This document shows, piece after piece, positions 14,958 to 26,677 of a stretch of 64,000 nucleotides of DNA; position 1 is the stretch's first letter, and the number at the start of each line of letters is the position of its first letter. Source of the stretch: Absidia repens (lineage: Eukaryota; Mucoromycota; Mucoromycetes; Mucorales; Cunninghamellaceae); assembly GCA_002105175.1 (NCBI GenBank), contig MCGE01000008.1, forward strand, positions 496,001 to 560,000. Reading direction: 5' to 3'. The translations under genes and the position numbers were made by a program. Under the pieces are notes generated by a model. That model was not told the DNA's origin and ran no database searches. It saw only the letters and a program-made list of their open reading frames with translations.

Positions 14958-15410
14958 GCCATGTTTTTCTTCTTCCTACTTTTTTTCTTTATGAAATCCT
15001 CAATAGCAGCTTCAATGAAGTATTGGACATCTTGGATTAGTGTTAGAATGTGAATCAGAGGCATTTTAAAAAATGCAATACAAACATGCATGGGGAAACT
15101 CTTCCATTTTGGATTCAGCATTTGGAACCTACCGCTAGATTAGGCTTCATGTTGCGGTTAACGCTATGGAACCGTCTTTAGTTTAGTTTAGTGTTAGTTG
15201 TCATAGCTTTATAATTACACCTGAATATATCATGGCTTGTCTTTTTATCATTAATGTGTCTCTGTCATTCGTTAAGCTTGTCATTCAACAGCGGTTCGCA
15301 TTCTGCCATCTTGCTCATTTAGATTACCTTTGATGACCTTCCCCCTAGTTTATGTTTCTTTCCACCACAATAAAATATATCCTTTCATTTTTATTTTTAA
15401 AAACCATTGG
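14917..15410 (+). repeat. Interspersed repeat, copy 1 (divergent)
   Basis: This copy reads in the plus direction. It starts near ACTGACGTGAGT followed by a T tract (14931-14957). It retains AACATGCATGGGGAAACTC and CCATTTTGGATTCAGCAT (about 15081-15120), then TTTAGTTTAGTGTTAG, and ends near ACAATAAAATATATCC (15367-15382). It is more diverged than the copies at 34 and 48 kb, and its hairpin arm is damaged. Boundaries are approximate. Confidence 0.6.
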
Positions 15411-15759
15411 CTCTAAATCATGTTGGAAGGGGACCGAACCTCTTTATTTTGAGATTGTGTATAGTATGTCAGCCGATCCCACTCTGCGTTTCATACATAT
15501 TTCATACCTTCGCTTTGAAAAGTCATATGGAAGTTCCATGCGTTTTTGCTTTTTATTGATTACAATAGAATATAATGACCAGCACCACACTACAATTATA
15601 TTATGCTATACTATACTACTACGGCTACCATGGCGATTGTGTAATGGGTTTCTGAAAATCGCACTGCTTTTGCTCCCAGACGAAGGAAGTAATCCGAAAA
15701 CAACTAAGATCTAAATATTTTGGCAATAGACAGGGTGACTATTTACCAGAGGCCACAGG

Positions 15760-16305
15760 GGGGTGGGTTCAGAATTGAGACCATATGTATACATATCGGA
15801 ATATCAATAAAAAGGACATACTTTATTCAAGCAATATGGTCGATACTAAACTAAGGGAGTGGGGTTCATTGTATCAAGGGATTTAAGAGACGTAGCCCGA
15901 ATGAGACTGTTAGGATATCTGAAGAATGGTGAATACTAATAAACGGGGATGGTACAAAAGAGATCACTTGTACAAAACAAGAGAATGGGACATTTTTCAT
16001 TGAAGCAGTACTAAAAATAAACATACTTTATTGACATATATATACAAACTATGACAAACTAAAATTAAGCTAAGCTAATGAAGGTTCCAAAGTGTCATAA
16101 TGTTGGTTCTAAATCCTGAATCCAAAATGAAAGGTTTCCTCATGCATGTTGTAATCCCTGAGATGAAAATCCTTTTATACTATTCCTGTCACTAATCTAT
16201 GATCACCATAACCTCAAAGAAGTTGATCGGTGAAAAAAAACAAGAAAATAATGGAAAGAAAGAAGGAAAGAAAAAAAGTGGAAGAATAAAAATCCACGTG
16301 GTCGG
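15760..16305 (-). repeat. Interspersed repeat, copy 2 (inverted, internally deleted)
   Basis: Read on the minus strand, it begins with GCCGACCACGTGG (16305 downward), a pyrimidine-rich run, GATTAGTGACAGGAATAGT, and the core GGAAACCTTTCATTTTGG. A first CAATAAAGTATG module and a second GAATAAAGTATGTCC module (about 15805-15825) follow. Compared with the 34 kb and 48 kb copies it lacks roughly 170 bp from the middle. It faces copy 1 tail to tail. Confidence 0.7.
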
Positions 16306-16902
16306 CATTTGAATATTTTCCAGGTGGACTTTCATTATCGTGGCAGGCAACAAAAAAGGAAACCTTTCCTACATATTTTTTTGCATCATAACAATCAGCA
16401 TCATTGACATGACGGCTCTCTTCTCATGGCAGTAAATACTGCCATTCAACATCGTTAGTATGGTTTCATTTACCAATTTTTATTTTTTGTTGCAGTATTT
16501 CTATGATCTTGTCTTCGTAAATATGTATGATATGCATTATTTACGTTCTTGTTTTCTCGAGTTCGATTTTTTTTCCGACAGCCCAATCCCTCTACGAAAT
16601 CTCTCCCTATCCCCTTGCAAAAAAAAAATTAAAAAAACAGTCGACATTTCATTCAAAGAGGTACATACAATGAAAAGGACAAAAAGAAGGATTTTATTTG
16701 TGAATTAAAGATTGATAAAAAATAAAAAATAAGACACCAGTGGAAATACATAAAAAAAATAATCAATCACTGATACATATACAAACACACACACACACAC
16801 ACACAAAGAGAGAGAGAGAAAGAGATAATAATAAAAAATACTACGATTGACTACAACTACTGAAATGGATTCCTATTTCCTAATCGTGATCAATTCCTCT
16901 GC

Positions 16903-17341
16903 TTACCACCTATTACTTGGGCTTGGTGCTGGACGGTAGTTTTGCTGTGGTGTTTGAGGAGGAGGAGGCTGCTGACCATTGGCGGGTTGGTAAAAATAGT
17001 TTTGTTGTTGAGGTGCTTGTTGCTGAGGGGCCTGTTGCTGGTGTTGTTGAGTTGTTGCCGGAGGGTTGAATCCTGCTGGTGGCATCGATGGCGCTGGGCC
17101 TTGATTTTGAGAAGCTTGAGGTGGAGCTTGAGATGGAACTTGAGATGGTTGTTGTGATTGCTGAGCAGGAGGCGGGCCTTGAGGAGGAGCCTGAACGACC
17201 GATTGTTGATGAGCAGAAGGCGGGCCTTGAGATGGTGGCGCTTGAGCTGATGGCGCTTGAGCTGATGGCGCTTGAGCACCTTGTGGTTGTTGCTGTTGTG
17301 CTTGGGCTGAAGGTTGATTTTGGGATTGCTGCACCGATGGC

Positions 17342-17375
<34 letters not shown>

Positions 17376-18944
17376 GCTGGGGAGAAGGAGTAGATTGTTG
17401 TTGCTGCTGTTGTTGGGGAGGAGGAGGACGCTGTTGGACAGGTTGCATACCTTGTTGAGGAGGGAATTGATGTTGAGCAAGAGGTGTACCAGGAGCAGGA
17501 TATCCATTTTGTTGACGTTGAGATTGTTGCATATTAGGAGGAGGAGGAGGGCGGGCGTTCATGTAACCGGGGCCTGCAAGCTTATTGACATTGTTGTTAT
17601 TGGGTTGATAAACACCAGGACCAGCGGCACCACTACCACTATGAGGGGTTCCAGGAGCGGAAGGAGATACTTGAGCGGGGCCGTAGGAAGGATAATTCAA
17701 AGGAGAAGGTCGTTGGGCATACTGGACAGGAGGAGGATGCATTTGTTGAAGGGCAGGCGATTTCATGGGCATTTGCTTCGGTGTTCCGGGAGGGAAATAC
17801 ATGGCGTTCTTCATAGTTGGTGTTTGTTTGTTGACATCTCCGTTGGTAGTGGACAAAGCATCTGTGGACGCTCTTGGGGTCAGGCTAGGTCTAGATCCGG
17901 TCGATGCATCTAAAAAAGAAGCTAAGTACAATCATCACAATAAGAATAAATGAATATGTATCGTTCGGGCAATGCACCATCCAATACACACTCATTCTTC
18001 CTGACCTTGTTCCCACTACACTCTAATCTTATTTTACCTAATTCAGCAGTAGAGAGAGGCTTGTATTTTGTATCGACTATTGTGAATGAAAAATGATAAT
18101 TAGTTGGATCCATATTCTATTTGTTTAATGTGTATGATGTTGTCTTTTTCGCACTATGCTCTTACCAGATTGCGTTTGACCATCACCCTTTTTTTCTGGA
18201 ACAAATCGAAGAATAGCATCCAAAGAGTCGCGAAGTGTTGTCAGTTGTAATTTTAATTCATCGGGAAGAGCACCAGGTACCAACGTATCCAAATCACCAG
18301 TTTTCTAATTAACAAAGCGTGTCAAAGTTCATTCTTTCAATTTTCATTAGCATTGCCTCAAATAATGTATTCTTTACCTTATCAAAAACAGTAATCTTCA
18401 AAAGAGTGCTGAGAGAGACAGCATGGTTGATGTCATTGTCATCTGATAAAAAAAAAAAAAGGAAGGTGAGGTTAGATGATAGAGAGTCACGAAACAAAAC
18501 AAAGTACCGTACCTAACAAACTAATATAATCGTTTTCTACGAGAGAAAAAGATATAAAAAATAGAATGTAGAATGTATAATTAGTTGGAGGACGCACAAA
18601 GAGGATAAAGTACATGATAGAATTTACCGTTGTCAGTGTATGTAAGGGTGATATCTTCAGAGCTTGGCAATTTAAATATACGAGATACCATAAGACACAA
18701 TCTACAAATAATAATAAAGATGTTAAGAAATGAGGTAAAAAATGCGAGTGTACTATTACTTACTCGTCATAAGTGGGCGCCTGGTTGATGGTTAGACGGC
18801 GAATATCTTTACCATATTGACCTGTAGAAAAAAGTAAAACGTTGGTTCAAGAATACATTTAGGTACTATATTTGTTTGCTTACATTTGAGGACAATGTCG
18901 CCAGTAACAAGTTTTCTCATGTTACTATAGTCGGGCTGTGACAT
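16903..18944 (-). CDS. TFG-like PB1-domain protein with Pro/Gln-rich C-terminus
   Basis: This resembles TFG, a PB1 protein that organises COPII carriers at ER exit sites. The N-terminal exons (18944 to about 18160) encode a PB1 domain. The lysine-bearing start is RKLVTGDIVLKC, then GQYGKDIRRLTIN, YDELCLMVSRIFKLPSSED, and ITLTYTDNENDYISLLDDND, the acidic OPCA-like loop. HAVSLSTLLKITVF and a short helical segment follow. The last exon (about 17910-16903) is a roughly 330-residue Pro/Gln/Ala-rich low-complexity tail with a long Gln run (17341-17380) and PSAQA repeats, ending in PSPSNRW. The PB1 plus P/Q-rich layout and the spacing are those of TFG. Sequence identity outside PB1 cannot be judged. 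Some internal exons are tiny (about 18520-18540). Confidence 0.78.
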
Positions 18945-19548
18945 GATGAAAGTAAAAGAAGGTACGACAAGATAGTAGTAATAAGAAAAATGGGAAAACA
19001 GGAAAAACAAAGACTTGGCACAAATATAAAAAAAAGGTAAGTAGGTGAGCAAAGAGTATTTTTTTTCGGCCAATGACAAAAGAGCACAAATTCCCCAATT
19101 TGAAATACCGCTGCACTCGCTTGTAGCAAGAAGCTGATACCATGTATTGAAGTTGGTCCTAGAAAATCAAACAACCTTGCTTGCCCTATGATACACTCTA
19201 TGTAGTGCCTTGAATTTAGCCTGAAACATGTAACTATTACTTATTTAAGGCGACTTTGGAAGGGCAGACATGGAATTTTGACCAGTGAAATAATGTGATA
19301 CCAGTTTGAAAGGCACACCTGATGGCAGTTGTCACAGTGATTTATTCGCGATTGACCTAGGTGGGGGAGGGACTTTTTATAACTATTTTTTTTATGAATT
19401 TGGCAAGTGACGGAAGTTGGCACACCCCACTTTTGTAAATGACCGACAAGTCACACATTTTTTCCAATTCTTTTTCTTACTTGCTTAATTTTTCAATACA
19501 CTTTTTTTTTGAGTTATATCTTTTCCCTTTCAACTCGATTTCATAAAA
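18945..19548. promoter_or_regulatory. Divergent promoter region (TFG-like / LSM1)
   Basis: A 604-bp gap between divergently oriented starts. I see no ORF with protein-like composition and no RNA gene. T-rich runs precede the LSM1 start (19455-19535). Confidence 0.5.
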
Positions 19549-20254
19549 ATGGAACTTGGTAGTGGACCCTTTTTTACAACATCATCTGGTTTGATTGATA
19601 GTGTTGACAGTAAGAACGTTCAGCAAAAAAAAAAAAAAAAAAAAAAAAGGAAAAAGGAAAAAAGGAAACACCCACCCCATTCCACGGATAACAAAGAGGA
19701 AACGAAGGTCGCTCATTTTACCCTCTTCATATTATTTATGCGTGTATAGAAAAACTCATGGTGGTATTGCGAGATGGCCGTAAACTCATTGGCACCTTGC
19801 GATCCTTTGACCAGTTTGGTAGGAATACAAATAGATGATGTTCGAGCTTTATTCTTGACCCTCCTGCTCACTCATCACTATTTTTTTTCTTTTTTTTTCA
19901 TAATAGCAAATTTGGTATTACAGGATACTATCGAACGGATATATGTTGGAAACTGTTATGGCGATATTCCTAGAGGTATCTTCTTGATCCGGGGCGAAAA
20001 TGTGGTATTATTGGGTGAAGTGGTAAGATAGATAGTGATATGAGTATACCAAAGGGCAACAGTATCTCACGCACTCTTTACTGTAGGACCAAGAAAAGGA
20101 GGACAACGCAGGATTACGGCAGGTTCCCGTCGAAGAAATACTTATGGCTCAACGTGAGGAAATGGAAAGCAAACAAAAACTGGAGAAAATCCGGACTAAG
20201 GCACTACACGATCAAGGTTTCTGTGTCGATAATGCTTCAAACGACTTGTACTAA
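19549..20254 (+). CDS. LSM1: Sm-like protein LSm1
   Basis: The specific subunit of the cytoplasmic Lsm1-7 ring, which binds oligoadenylated mRNA 3' ends and promotes decapping with Pat1. The exons are 19549-19609, 19750-19818, 19907-20022 and 20087-20254, and all junctions keep frame. The Sm1 motif is [20 protein letters not shown] and Sm2 is [36 protein letters not shown] lies between them. The C-terminal helix [18 protein letters not shown] and the ending [11 protein letters not shown] are diagnostic of LSm1 rather than LSm8. Intron 1 carries a 24-nt A tract. Confidence 0.96.
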
Positions 20255-20793
20255 CTAGTTTTTGGCTCCCCACCCCCTCCTTTCTCTCTCTTACTCTTCC
20301 CACTTATACACCATTATCTCTTTTTTTGTCCTTTTTACAATCCTATAGCATTTTACTATTCCATATCCTAATATGCACATCTGATCATATGTCCGCCCAC
20401 TTCCACCTCCTTCTACTCCCTCCATATATCACCGACCCCCCTTCCTTGTAGTTGATGACAAAGGTTTTTTTTTTTTTTTTTTTATCTTCATTTTTGATAT
20501 TACATAGTCATAGTATTATTGTCAAAATGTTATTTAAATAAAATAGTGTATAGATTTTTATTATCAAAAAAAAAAAAAAAAAAATATTGATGATGATAGC
20601 GATATGTGAATTGGTGAAATGGGTGCAGAGTGTGTGTCTCAAGTGTCAAATATATAAAGTGTTTGTAAAAAAAGGTATCAAGTAAAGTGTAGTAAGTTGT
20701 AGTAATACTAGAATAAAAATAATAAACTAAATTTCTATAGCCATCATCACTAGGTCAAGTATAAACGGATGGCTGTCGACTGTTGTAAAGTAT
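20255..20793. other. Convergent 3' region (LSM1 / small protein)
   Basis: Both genes end here. The stretch has a C/T-rich LSM1 3' UTR, a T tract (20466-20483) and an A tract (20566-20583). I find no gene. Confidence 0.55.
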
Positions 20794-20988
20794 TTAGGAG
20801 GTTGTCTTCTTGGAACCTTTTTGCAGAATTTGATCAAAGAATCCACCGATCGCTGCCAAAGGAACCATGAATATTCCAAAACAGCCACAGTTGTTCACAT
20901 TGGATTGTTCTTGGGGAGCAGTGAAGGGGTCATTTGTATGACCGCGAGAAGCAGTAGTGTCGTTGTTGTTTGTCGTTGTATCTGTCAT
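20794..20988 (-). CDS. Small 64-residue protein with Cys-Gly-Cys and a hydrophobic segment
   Basis: A single-exon reading frame starting at ATG 20988. The N-terminal half is polar (Thr/Asn-rich, with RGHTNDPFTAPQEQ). The C-terminal half holds NNCGCFGIFMVPLAAIGGFF, a short hydrophobic stretch with two close cysteines, then a basic tail DQILQKGSKKTTS. The bipartite composition and a plausible 3' region support a real gene. I do not recognise a family. A tail-anchored or lipid-modified peripheral membrane protein is one guess. An upstream in-frame Met at 21081 gives a lead with a K-run and is less likely. Confidence 0.5.
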   Translation of the reverse strand: MTDTTTNNNDTTASRGHTNDPFTAPQEQSNVNNCGCFGIFMVPLAAIGGFFDQILQKGSKKTTS

Positions 20989-23709
20989 GATGAAACTGTT
21001 GCAAAGAATTGGTGAGGGGACCTCTTTTTTTTTTTTTTGGAAGAACGAGAAAAAAGGAAGTGGACACAAGAAACCAGCCAAAAAGAAAAAGATTTACGTC
21101 CCTTCGGTCCTTCAAAAATGACATTCCGCAAATCTGATCAAGGACCTATCGCATGTGCCCAAACTGAACTTTTTCGAGAAAGAAAAAAAAACTTTCTTGA
21201 TACGTATGATGATTATTTTGACTATCAAAAGACTTACCACGTCGTCGATTCCCCATCGAAACTTTTTCTTTTTCCTTTTACTAACCCAGCATTTGCGTGT
21301 TAACCATCTAATACGGTACACCTTAAAATTTTTCGTACATAGACTATACGGCATATCAGAGAAACACGTGGTGATAAAGTTACATCATATGCATTGATTT
21401 GACTTTATTTTAATTTTCAATATAGTATCAGAATTATTTTTTAAAGAAGAAAAATGTCAACACTAAAAAAAAGTCTACTTCCGTAACAACAGGCCTATCA
21501 AAAGTAGAGTTGATGTAAAACGATATACCATAATCTCATACACCGCCAGGAACTGTCAGGGACGAAGCAGTCAATTTTTATTGGGATTTAAAATAGAAAC
21601 AGCATGCACGTAGTCTTTCCTTTCCTGGGACTAGCAATAAAACGTTAGATGAAAAGTTGGACAAATATCCAGAAGAATGAAATAGAATGAGGGACTCAAT
21701 ATGGGAGATTACATCCAAAAAGTTAATTGGACGACGATTCGGCTGTTAATATTAAAGAAAACGAAAAATTAATTGGACAAAATAAATGCGTGAATATCCT
21801 TAAAGCATATTGGGCAAGGCTTGGGCAACCCTTGATTCGAAAAAAAGGATGATTTTTCTTTTCGTAGTATGATATCCTATATAGAATAGTAAATGTGGGG
21901 AGGGTTCTGGTTCTAAGAGGAAGTGGGTATGGGTAAGTTCGCGGGAATGAGAAATCAAATTTGTAATAGGTAGGTGCATCAAAATGTCGTTGGAGGGTAA
22001 TCTTTTTATACGAATCACTTGAAAGCATTTTATGATACCTTATAAACCATTGAAGACATTAATTGACGGCATAAGATATCAAGCTGCTTTTTTTTTTATT
22101 GTAGAACACATATAAAATAATGTAAACTAAGTGAGTAAACGATTATACAGTGACAGGCGGGTGAGCTAAACTATTCTATCCTGCGACGAATGACAAACTA
22201 TTCTCCAGCGGATGGGTCAGAACTAAACTAGGCCAAGTCACTCATATTTGGCGCAAAGGCAGCATGAGCAGAGAGCCACCATGTTGCCAGTTCTGAATGG
22301 TGGGGATGCTGCCAAAAAGAGAAAACCATCATGCCGCCACTGATGAGTGCCATTGATTTCTGTAAAAAAACACACATACAGAGGGGTTCCATTTTTGTAA
22401 GGACAAGCCAACACTCAAAAGAAAAGATTTCGGATCCCGCCCACGTGTATATTTATTTTTTTCCCATTTTTTTTTCGTTTCATTTTCTTTCTTTTCATCA
22501 CCATTTTAACTTTTTTAAGGTTATGGTGATTTTATATTAGTATCAGGATTAGTTTAAAAGTGGTTTCAGCACAGAGATGACAAGATGCATAGCGAAATCC
22601 TTTCATTTTGGATTCTGGATTTAGGACCACCATTAATTGGCTTTTTGGACTCTTCATTAGTTTAGTTTAGTCTTAGCTTTTCCATAATTTGAATCTATAT
22701 CCGAATAAAATATATCTCTTTTTACATGCTTCAATAAAAAATGTCCCATTAGCGTCTCTCATGTCTTGTACAAAAGATCCTTTTTTTATTGTTTTAGATT
22801 AGCGTTGATCGTTGGTGGGCCTCAATAACAAATTCCCTTTAGTCGTTCACAAGTCGTGTACGGTATATTGTATATTAGCTCTCATTTTACAATAGTCTCT
22901 TTAGATCAGTGTTAACCATCCTTCAGATCTCCTAATAATCTCATTCTTGCTACCTTCACTAGATCCCTTGTGACAATGAGCCCCTGCACTTTTAGTATAG
23001 TATCTATCTATTCCTTCAAATAAAGTATGTCTTTTTATTATTACCCATTATATACCAAGCAGTGCTGTTATTGTGGCTATTTTGTAAATGACCTATCAAA
23101 TATTCGCTTTCTGGCTCACTCCCTACATATATATTTCACCCCAGAACCTCAACGACTGTTTTGCTGCTGCGGGTTACCTCATATGAATTGTGGCTCTAAT
23201 TTTTATAAGATTCCGCTAAATTGAATATACTGTATATATCCAGTGCATTATTTTCGTCGCGTATGGTATACTAAAAATGACCTAAAATCCCCAAACAAAA
23301 CGGGAGCTGTCAACTGATATGTGAATTGGCGCAGGTGTCATTATCGTTCCTAGGAGGGGAAGGTGATTTACTTATTTCCATATACACGAACACAAAAAGC
23401 CAATTGGTCAAACGTTGAGTATGGAACGAGGAAGGTGTAAGGAGTTGGCCAATTAATGTGATAAATGGCGGGGGGTGGGAAAGTGTCCTGAGCAATTTTG
23501 TTGGTGCAAGCGGACGCCATCGCCCCACACATCACCAAGCAATAGTGGCTGATTTTCATTTGTGTCGCCGTGGAAAGAGATTCACCAATCAAGAGGTTGG
23601 AAGAAGTAATTACAAACTCAGTTTATCTCTTTACGGATAAATTTGGAGAAAGGGAAAAAAAAATATTTTTTCAGCTCCTTTCTCCCTTCTTTCCTGTATA
23701 TAAAAAAAA
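20989..23709. other. Intergenic with one repeat copy
   Basis: Upstream DNA of the small protein (-) and of the methyltransferase (+). ORFs at 21037-21303 and 21723-22028 lack convincing composition. One repeat copy lies at 22436-23200. Gene-free DNA on both sides of it is AT-rich. Confidence 0.55.
22436..23200 (+). repeat. Interspersed repeat, copy 3
   Basis: It starts exactly with CCCGCCCACGTG at 22436, then a T/C-rich tract and TTAGTATCAGGATTAGTTTA. The core CGAAATCCTTTCATTTTGG lies at about 22593-22611. ATTAATTGGCTTTTTGGAC, TTCAATAAAAAATGTCCC, CTCTTTAGATCAGTGTTAACC and a late CAAATAAAGTATGTC module (23018-23032) follow. No protein-like ORF spans it. The right end is uncertain by about 100 bp. 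Confidence 0.72.
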
Positions 23710-25063
23710 ATGGCCCTCCTTATTTTACCCTACGAAATTCTTGAAAACCTTTCTAATCAAGTATCCACTATTAATACCTCTCGTAAACAAGGGAATATCA
23801 ACAGTGTCGGTTTGGTGATGAATGATATGCTTGAAGCTTTGAATGACTTGGTGTCAAGATCATATGACCAATATACCAACTTGGAATTGGAGGATGCAAC
23901 TATGGATGATTATGATATCAACTCTACTTTCCAAGAACGGGTCACCGTCAAAGATATTGTACGTGCTAATCAATTGGTGGGGTCTCTTTTGGTACGAATG
24001 ATTTCCGGGGAGCTATTGGTGGGGGATGACCAAGATGATGAAAGAATGGAACAAGCGGCAAAATTATTGGCTCATATGTCTGGTAGAGGAGGTAAGCGCT
24101 ATATCAAGTTTAAAAAAAAAGGGGGGGGGAAGAGCATGTCAAGAAGTGTAGTAGATTGACCCGATAGCGGGATTCTAATTGTTTTTTTTTTTTTTTCAAC
24201 AGCGGCAGGTGCGTTAACTCGAACTTGGCACTTCCCATTCCTTGACGCTAATGGTGACCTTGACCAACTTTTAATCAAGCTTCATGAACCTAGTTATATT
24301 GGCAACGATATTGGCTTCAAAACCTGGGGTGCTGCCCCCTTGTTGGCAAAGTAAATAATAGAATCAACGTTCAGTGGTCCAAAAAAAAACCAAAAAAGTA
24401 CTGACTGATTTTTTTTGATACCTACAAAAGGAAACTACTACAGCAAAACATTATACCTGATCTCCAACATCGAAATGTACTCGAATTAGGCACAGGAACG
24501 GGACTTGTTGGACTTGTTTGTGAAAAAATCAAGGGAAAAGATGCGTTGGGCCAGGTGATAGTGACCGATTATCATCCGAGTGTACTCAAGAACGTGGCAA
24601 TCAACGTAGAACTGAACAACTCGTCATGTCAAGTGTCAAAATTGGATTTTATTCAAGTGGCTAATGCTCCTGAAGAAACTGAATGGAAAGACAAAAAATA
24701 CAGCGTGGTGATTGCAAGTGATTTACTCTATGAAATGGAACATGCCGAATATTTACCTATTGCTGTGGAAAAGCTAATGGAAAATGACTTTTACTTTATG
24801 ATCCCATTGCGTGATACCCATTGGAATGAAGTCAACCGCTTTGAAGAGAAAATGGAGCAAGTAGGACTTTTTCAAAGGGTGGTCAAGGATAAGGAAATTC
24901 AAGAAGACGAAGGTGTTGTGCGATATCGGTAAGTTGATATGTATAGAAATGAAATTAGAAAGAGAAGGAGTAGGGCGAGGGGAATATTGATGTGTTTGCA
25001 GGCAACTCAATTCTTTTTTTTTTTAGATACTATGAATACTCAAGAAAGGCAGTAGTAGTATAG
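23710..25063 (+). CDS. SAM-dependent protein methyltransferase, METTL21/EFM-like
   Basis: A class I methyltransferase of the Methyltransf_16 family, whose members mostly methylate lysines in translation factors and chaperones. Exon 1 is 23710-24091 and exon 2 starts at 24203; later exons run from about 24432 to 24929, with a last exon at 25027-25063 (RYYEYSRK...). A family-specific helical N-terminus precedes TWHFPFLDANGD and the entry motif TWGAAPLLAK. The SAM-binding motif I is VLELGTGTGLVGLV. The post-I acidic residue is in VTDYHP, and motif IV is VVIASDLLYE. The 170-residue N-terminal extension points to the EFM2-like subgroup, but I cannot fix the ortholog or its substrate. Confidence 0.85.
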
Positions 25064-25396
25064 TGGTCAGCCCGTGATCATGTGTCACAAGGTATACAAT
25101 AGTGTTCTCATGGGCAAAATGTTATTTGGTACAAACTTTTTATAGTACGTCATAGGATAAGTTATTCTTTTTAAAGCAAAAAGCGAAAAATAAAAAAAAC
25201 TTTTAGTTGATACCCTTAGTTTGTCCCTCTCTCTTCCCTTTTTCTTTCTTACTTTCTTTCCTTTTTTTACTTTTATACTTCTTTTTGGTTATTTTACTAT
25301 TATATTTACTCTATCTTTTGACTTTTTTTTTCTTCTACGTATATTCATCCTTCTTCCTTTTGTGGTTTCAAATTATTGGCCATACTCTAGAATTCA
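25064..25396. other. Intergenic: methyltransferase 3' flank and bHLH promoter
   Basis: The stretch is strongly T/C-rich from 25201 to 25370 just before the bHLH start, a pyrimidine-rich leader pattern common in these genes. No other feature is seen. Confidence 0.5.
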
Positions 25397-26677
25397 ATGT
25401 ACAACGTTCCGTTTCATCTCTCCAACTTTAACTCACAACAGCAACAACAGCAGCAGCCTTCGTCAACGAACAATAACAACGAAGACCACAAACCATTCAA
25501 CTCACCATTGACAGCAGACTCTCCCCCTGGACCTTCCAGCGATCTTTTGCAGCAATCAAGCGACCTCTCCTATCAAAAACTACCCAGCAGCTTTAATCCT
25601 CTAAACTCAGCTAGTCCAACCCCAAGCCATAAATCAACACCGACAATGACAAATAACAGTAGCAATATCAGTGGCAGAACTTCTTTTGATATATACGACA
25701 ATACACCAACGCCATCTAATTTTAAACCTCAACACCAGCCTCAGCATCATCCTTTATCTCAGCAGCCACAGCAGCAACAGCAACAGCAACAGCAACACTC
25801 ACCACATCCAACAGAATCTATCTCAACAACATCATCATCAAGAAATAGTAATGTATTTTATGCAAACAATGACGATTGGGTAACATCACCGCATCCATCC
25901 TCCTCTGTGGTTGGTAATACCATTGATCAGGATTCGAATGACGCTGATGATTATGGGGCTTCTCCGAATTCTGGTACGATGGATGACGAATTGCAGCAAC
26001 AGCAGTAAGTAGATGACAAAGTTGGGATTGCAATTTTTTTTTCTCTGGCGGTTGTTGGGAATTAATTGGATGTGTGGAGGAAAAAAAAAAGACACGTGAG
26101 AATGGAATTGGCTTGTGTGTGTCTGTGTGCGTTTTGTGGAGGACAAAAGGCGGGATGGATCGAAATTGTTTTTTAGGTTTGATTTAGTAAAAATCGGCTA
26201 ATGGACCCCTTTTTTTTTATTATTATTACTAGTATGCAACAGCTTTTTGAAAAGAAAAGACGACGACGGGAATCACATAATGCAGTGGAACGAAGAAGAA
26301 GGGACAATATCAATGAACGGATCCTTGAATTATCAACATTATTGCCAGAACGAGACGCTATCAAAAACAACAAGGGAACGATTCTTAGGAAGTCTGTGGA
26401 GCATATACGAATGTTGCATGAAGAAGTTGGCAAATGTCAGCATAGAATTCAAGAGTTGGAAAATATGCTGGGAATGTATCGCATGCGTGGTGTAGGTGAT
26501 ATGGATCTAGATATACAGCAACAACAACAACAGCAGCAGCAGCAGCAACAGCAACAGCAACAAAGATCGGTGATTCCTCCTCCAGTTGGTGGTCCTTCGA
26601 TCATGCATCCAAATCATCCTAATATGAACTTCTCGGCTTCTATTCAACCACAATTAGCATATCGACGGGATGGATGA
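25397..26677 (+). CDS. Basic helix-loop-helix transcription factor (E-box class)
   Basis: A nuclear DNA-binding protein. Exon 1 is 25397-26004 and exon 2 is 26233-26677, and the junction CA|T restores frame (H-M-Q-Q-L-F). Exon 1 encodes a roughly 200-residue Gln/Ser/Pro/Asn-rich region, probably an activation domain. Exon 2 opens with the basic region RRRRESHNAVERRRRDNINE. The His-Glu-Arg pattern of this region (H..xxxE..xxxR) predicts CACGTG binding. Helix 1 is RILELSTLLP and helix 2 is GTILRKSVEHIRMLHEEV. The heptad-like continuation (CQHRIQELENMLGMYRM) suggests a leucine zipper. A polyglutamine run (26516-26560) and PPPVGG tail close it. It is most like USF/MITF-type fungal bHLH-Zip proteins; the exact ortholog is unknown. 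Confidence 0.88.

Larger units (their letters stand above)
14628..16902. other. Intergenic between MGM101 and TFG-like, holding two repeat copies
   Basis: No gene is supported here. The stretch holds two tail-to-tail copies of the interspersed repeat (14917-15410 and 15760-16305) with a roughly 350-bp spacer. It also has a CA microsatellite at 16786-16804 followed by an AG-rich run. The ORF at 15352-15714 overlaps the repeat and has no protein-like composition. Confidence 0.65.

Noticed and set aside
15352..15714. 120-residue plus-strand ORF between the two inverted repeat copies
   Set aside because: It overlaps the end of a repeat copy, is Phe/Ile/Leu-rich from AT bias and has no recognisable motif.
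17079..17913. Plus-strand ORFs rich in Leu/Val/Arg opposite the TFG-like tail
   Set aside because: They mirror the Gln/Pro codons of the minus-strand gene and show no domain.
21037..21397. Overlapping ORFs on both strands upstream of the small protein
   Set aside because: Lys/Phe-rich from A/T runs; no motif, no splice structure, and neither strand is favoured.
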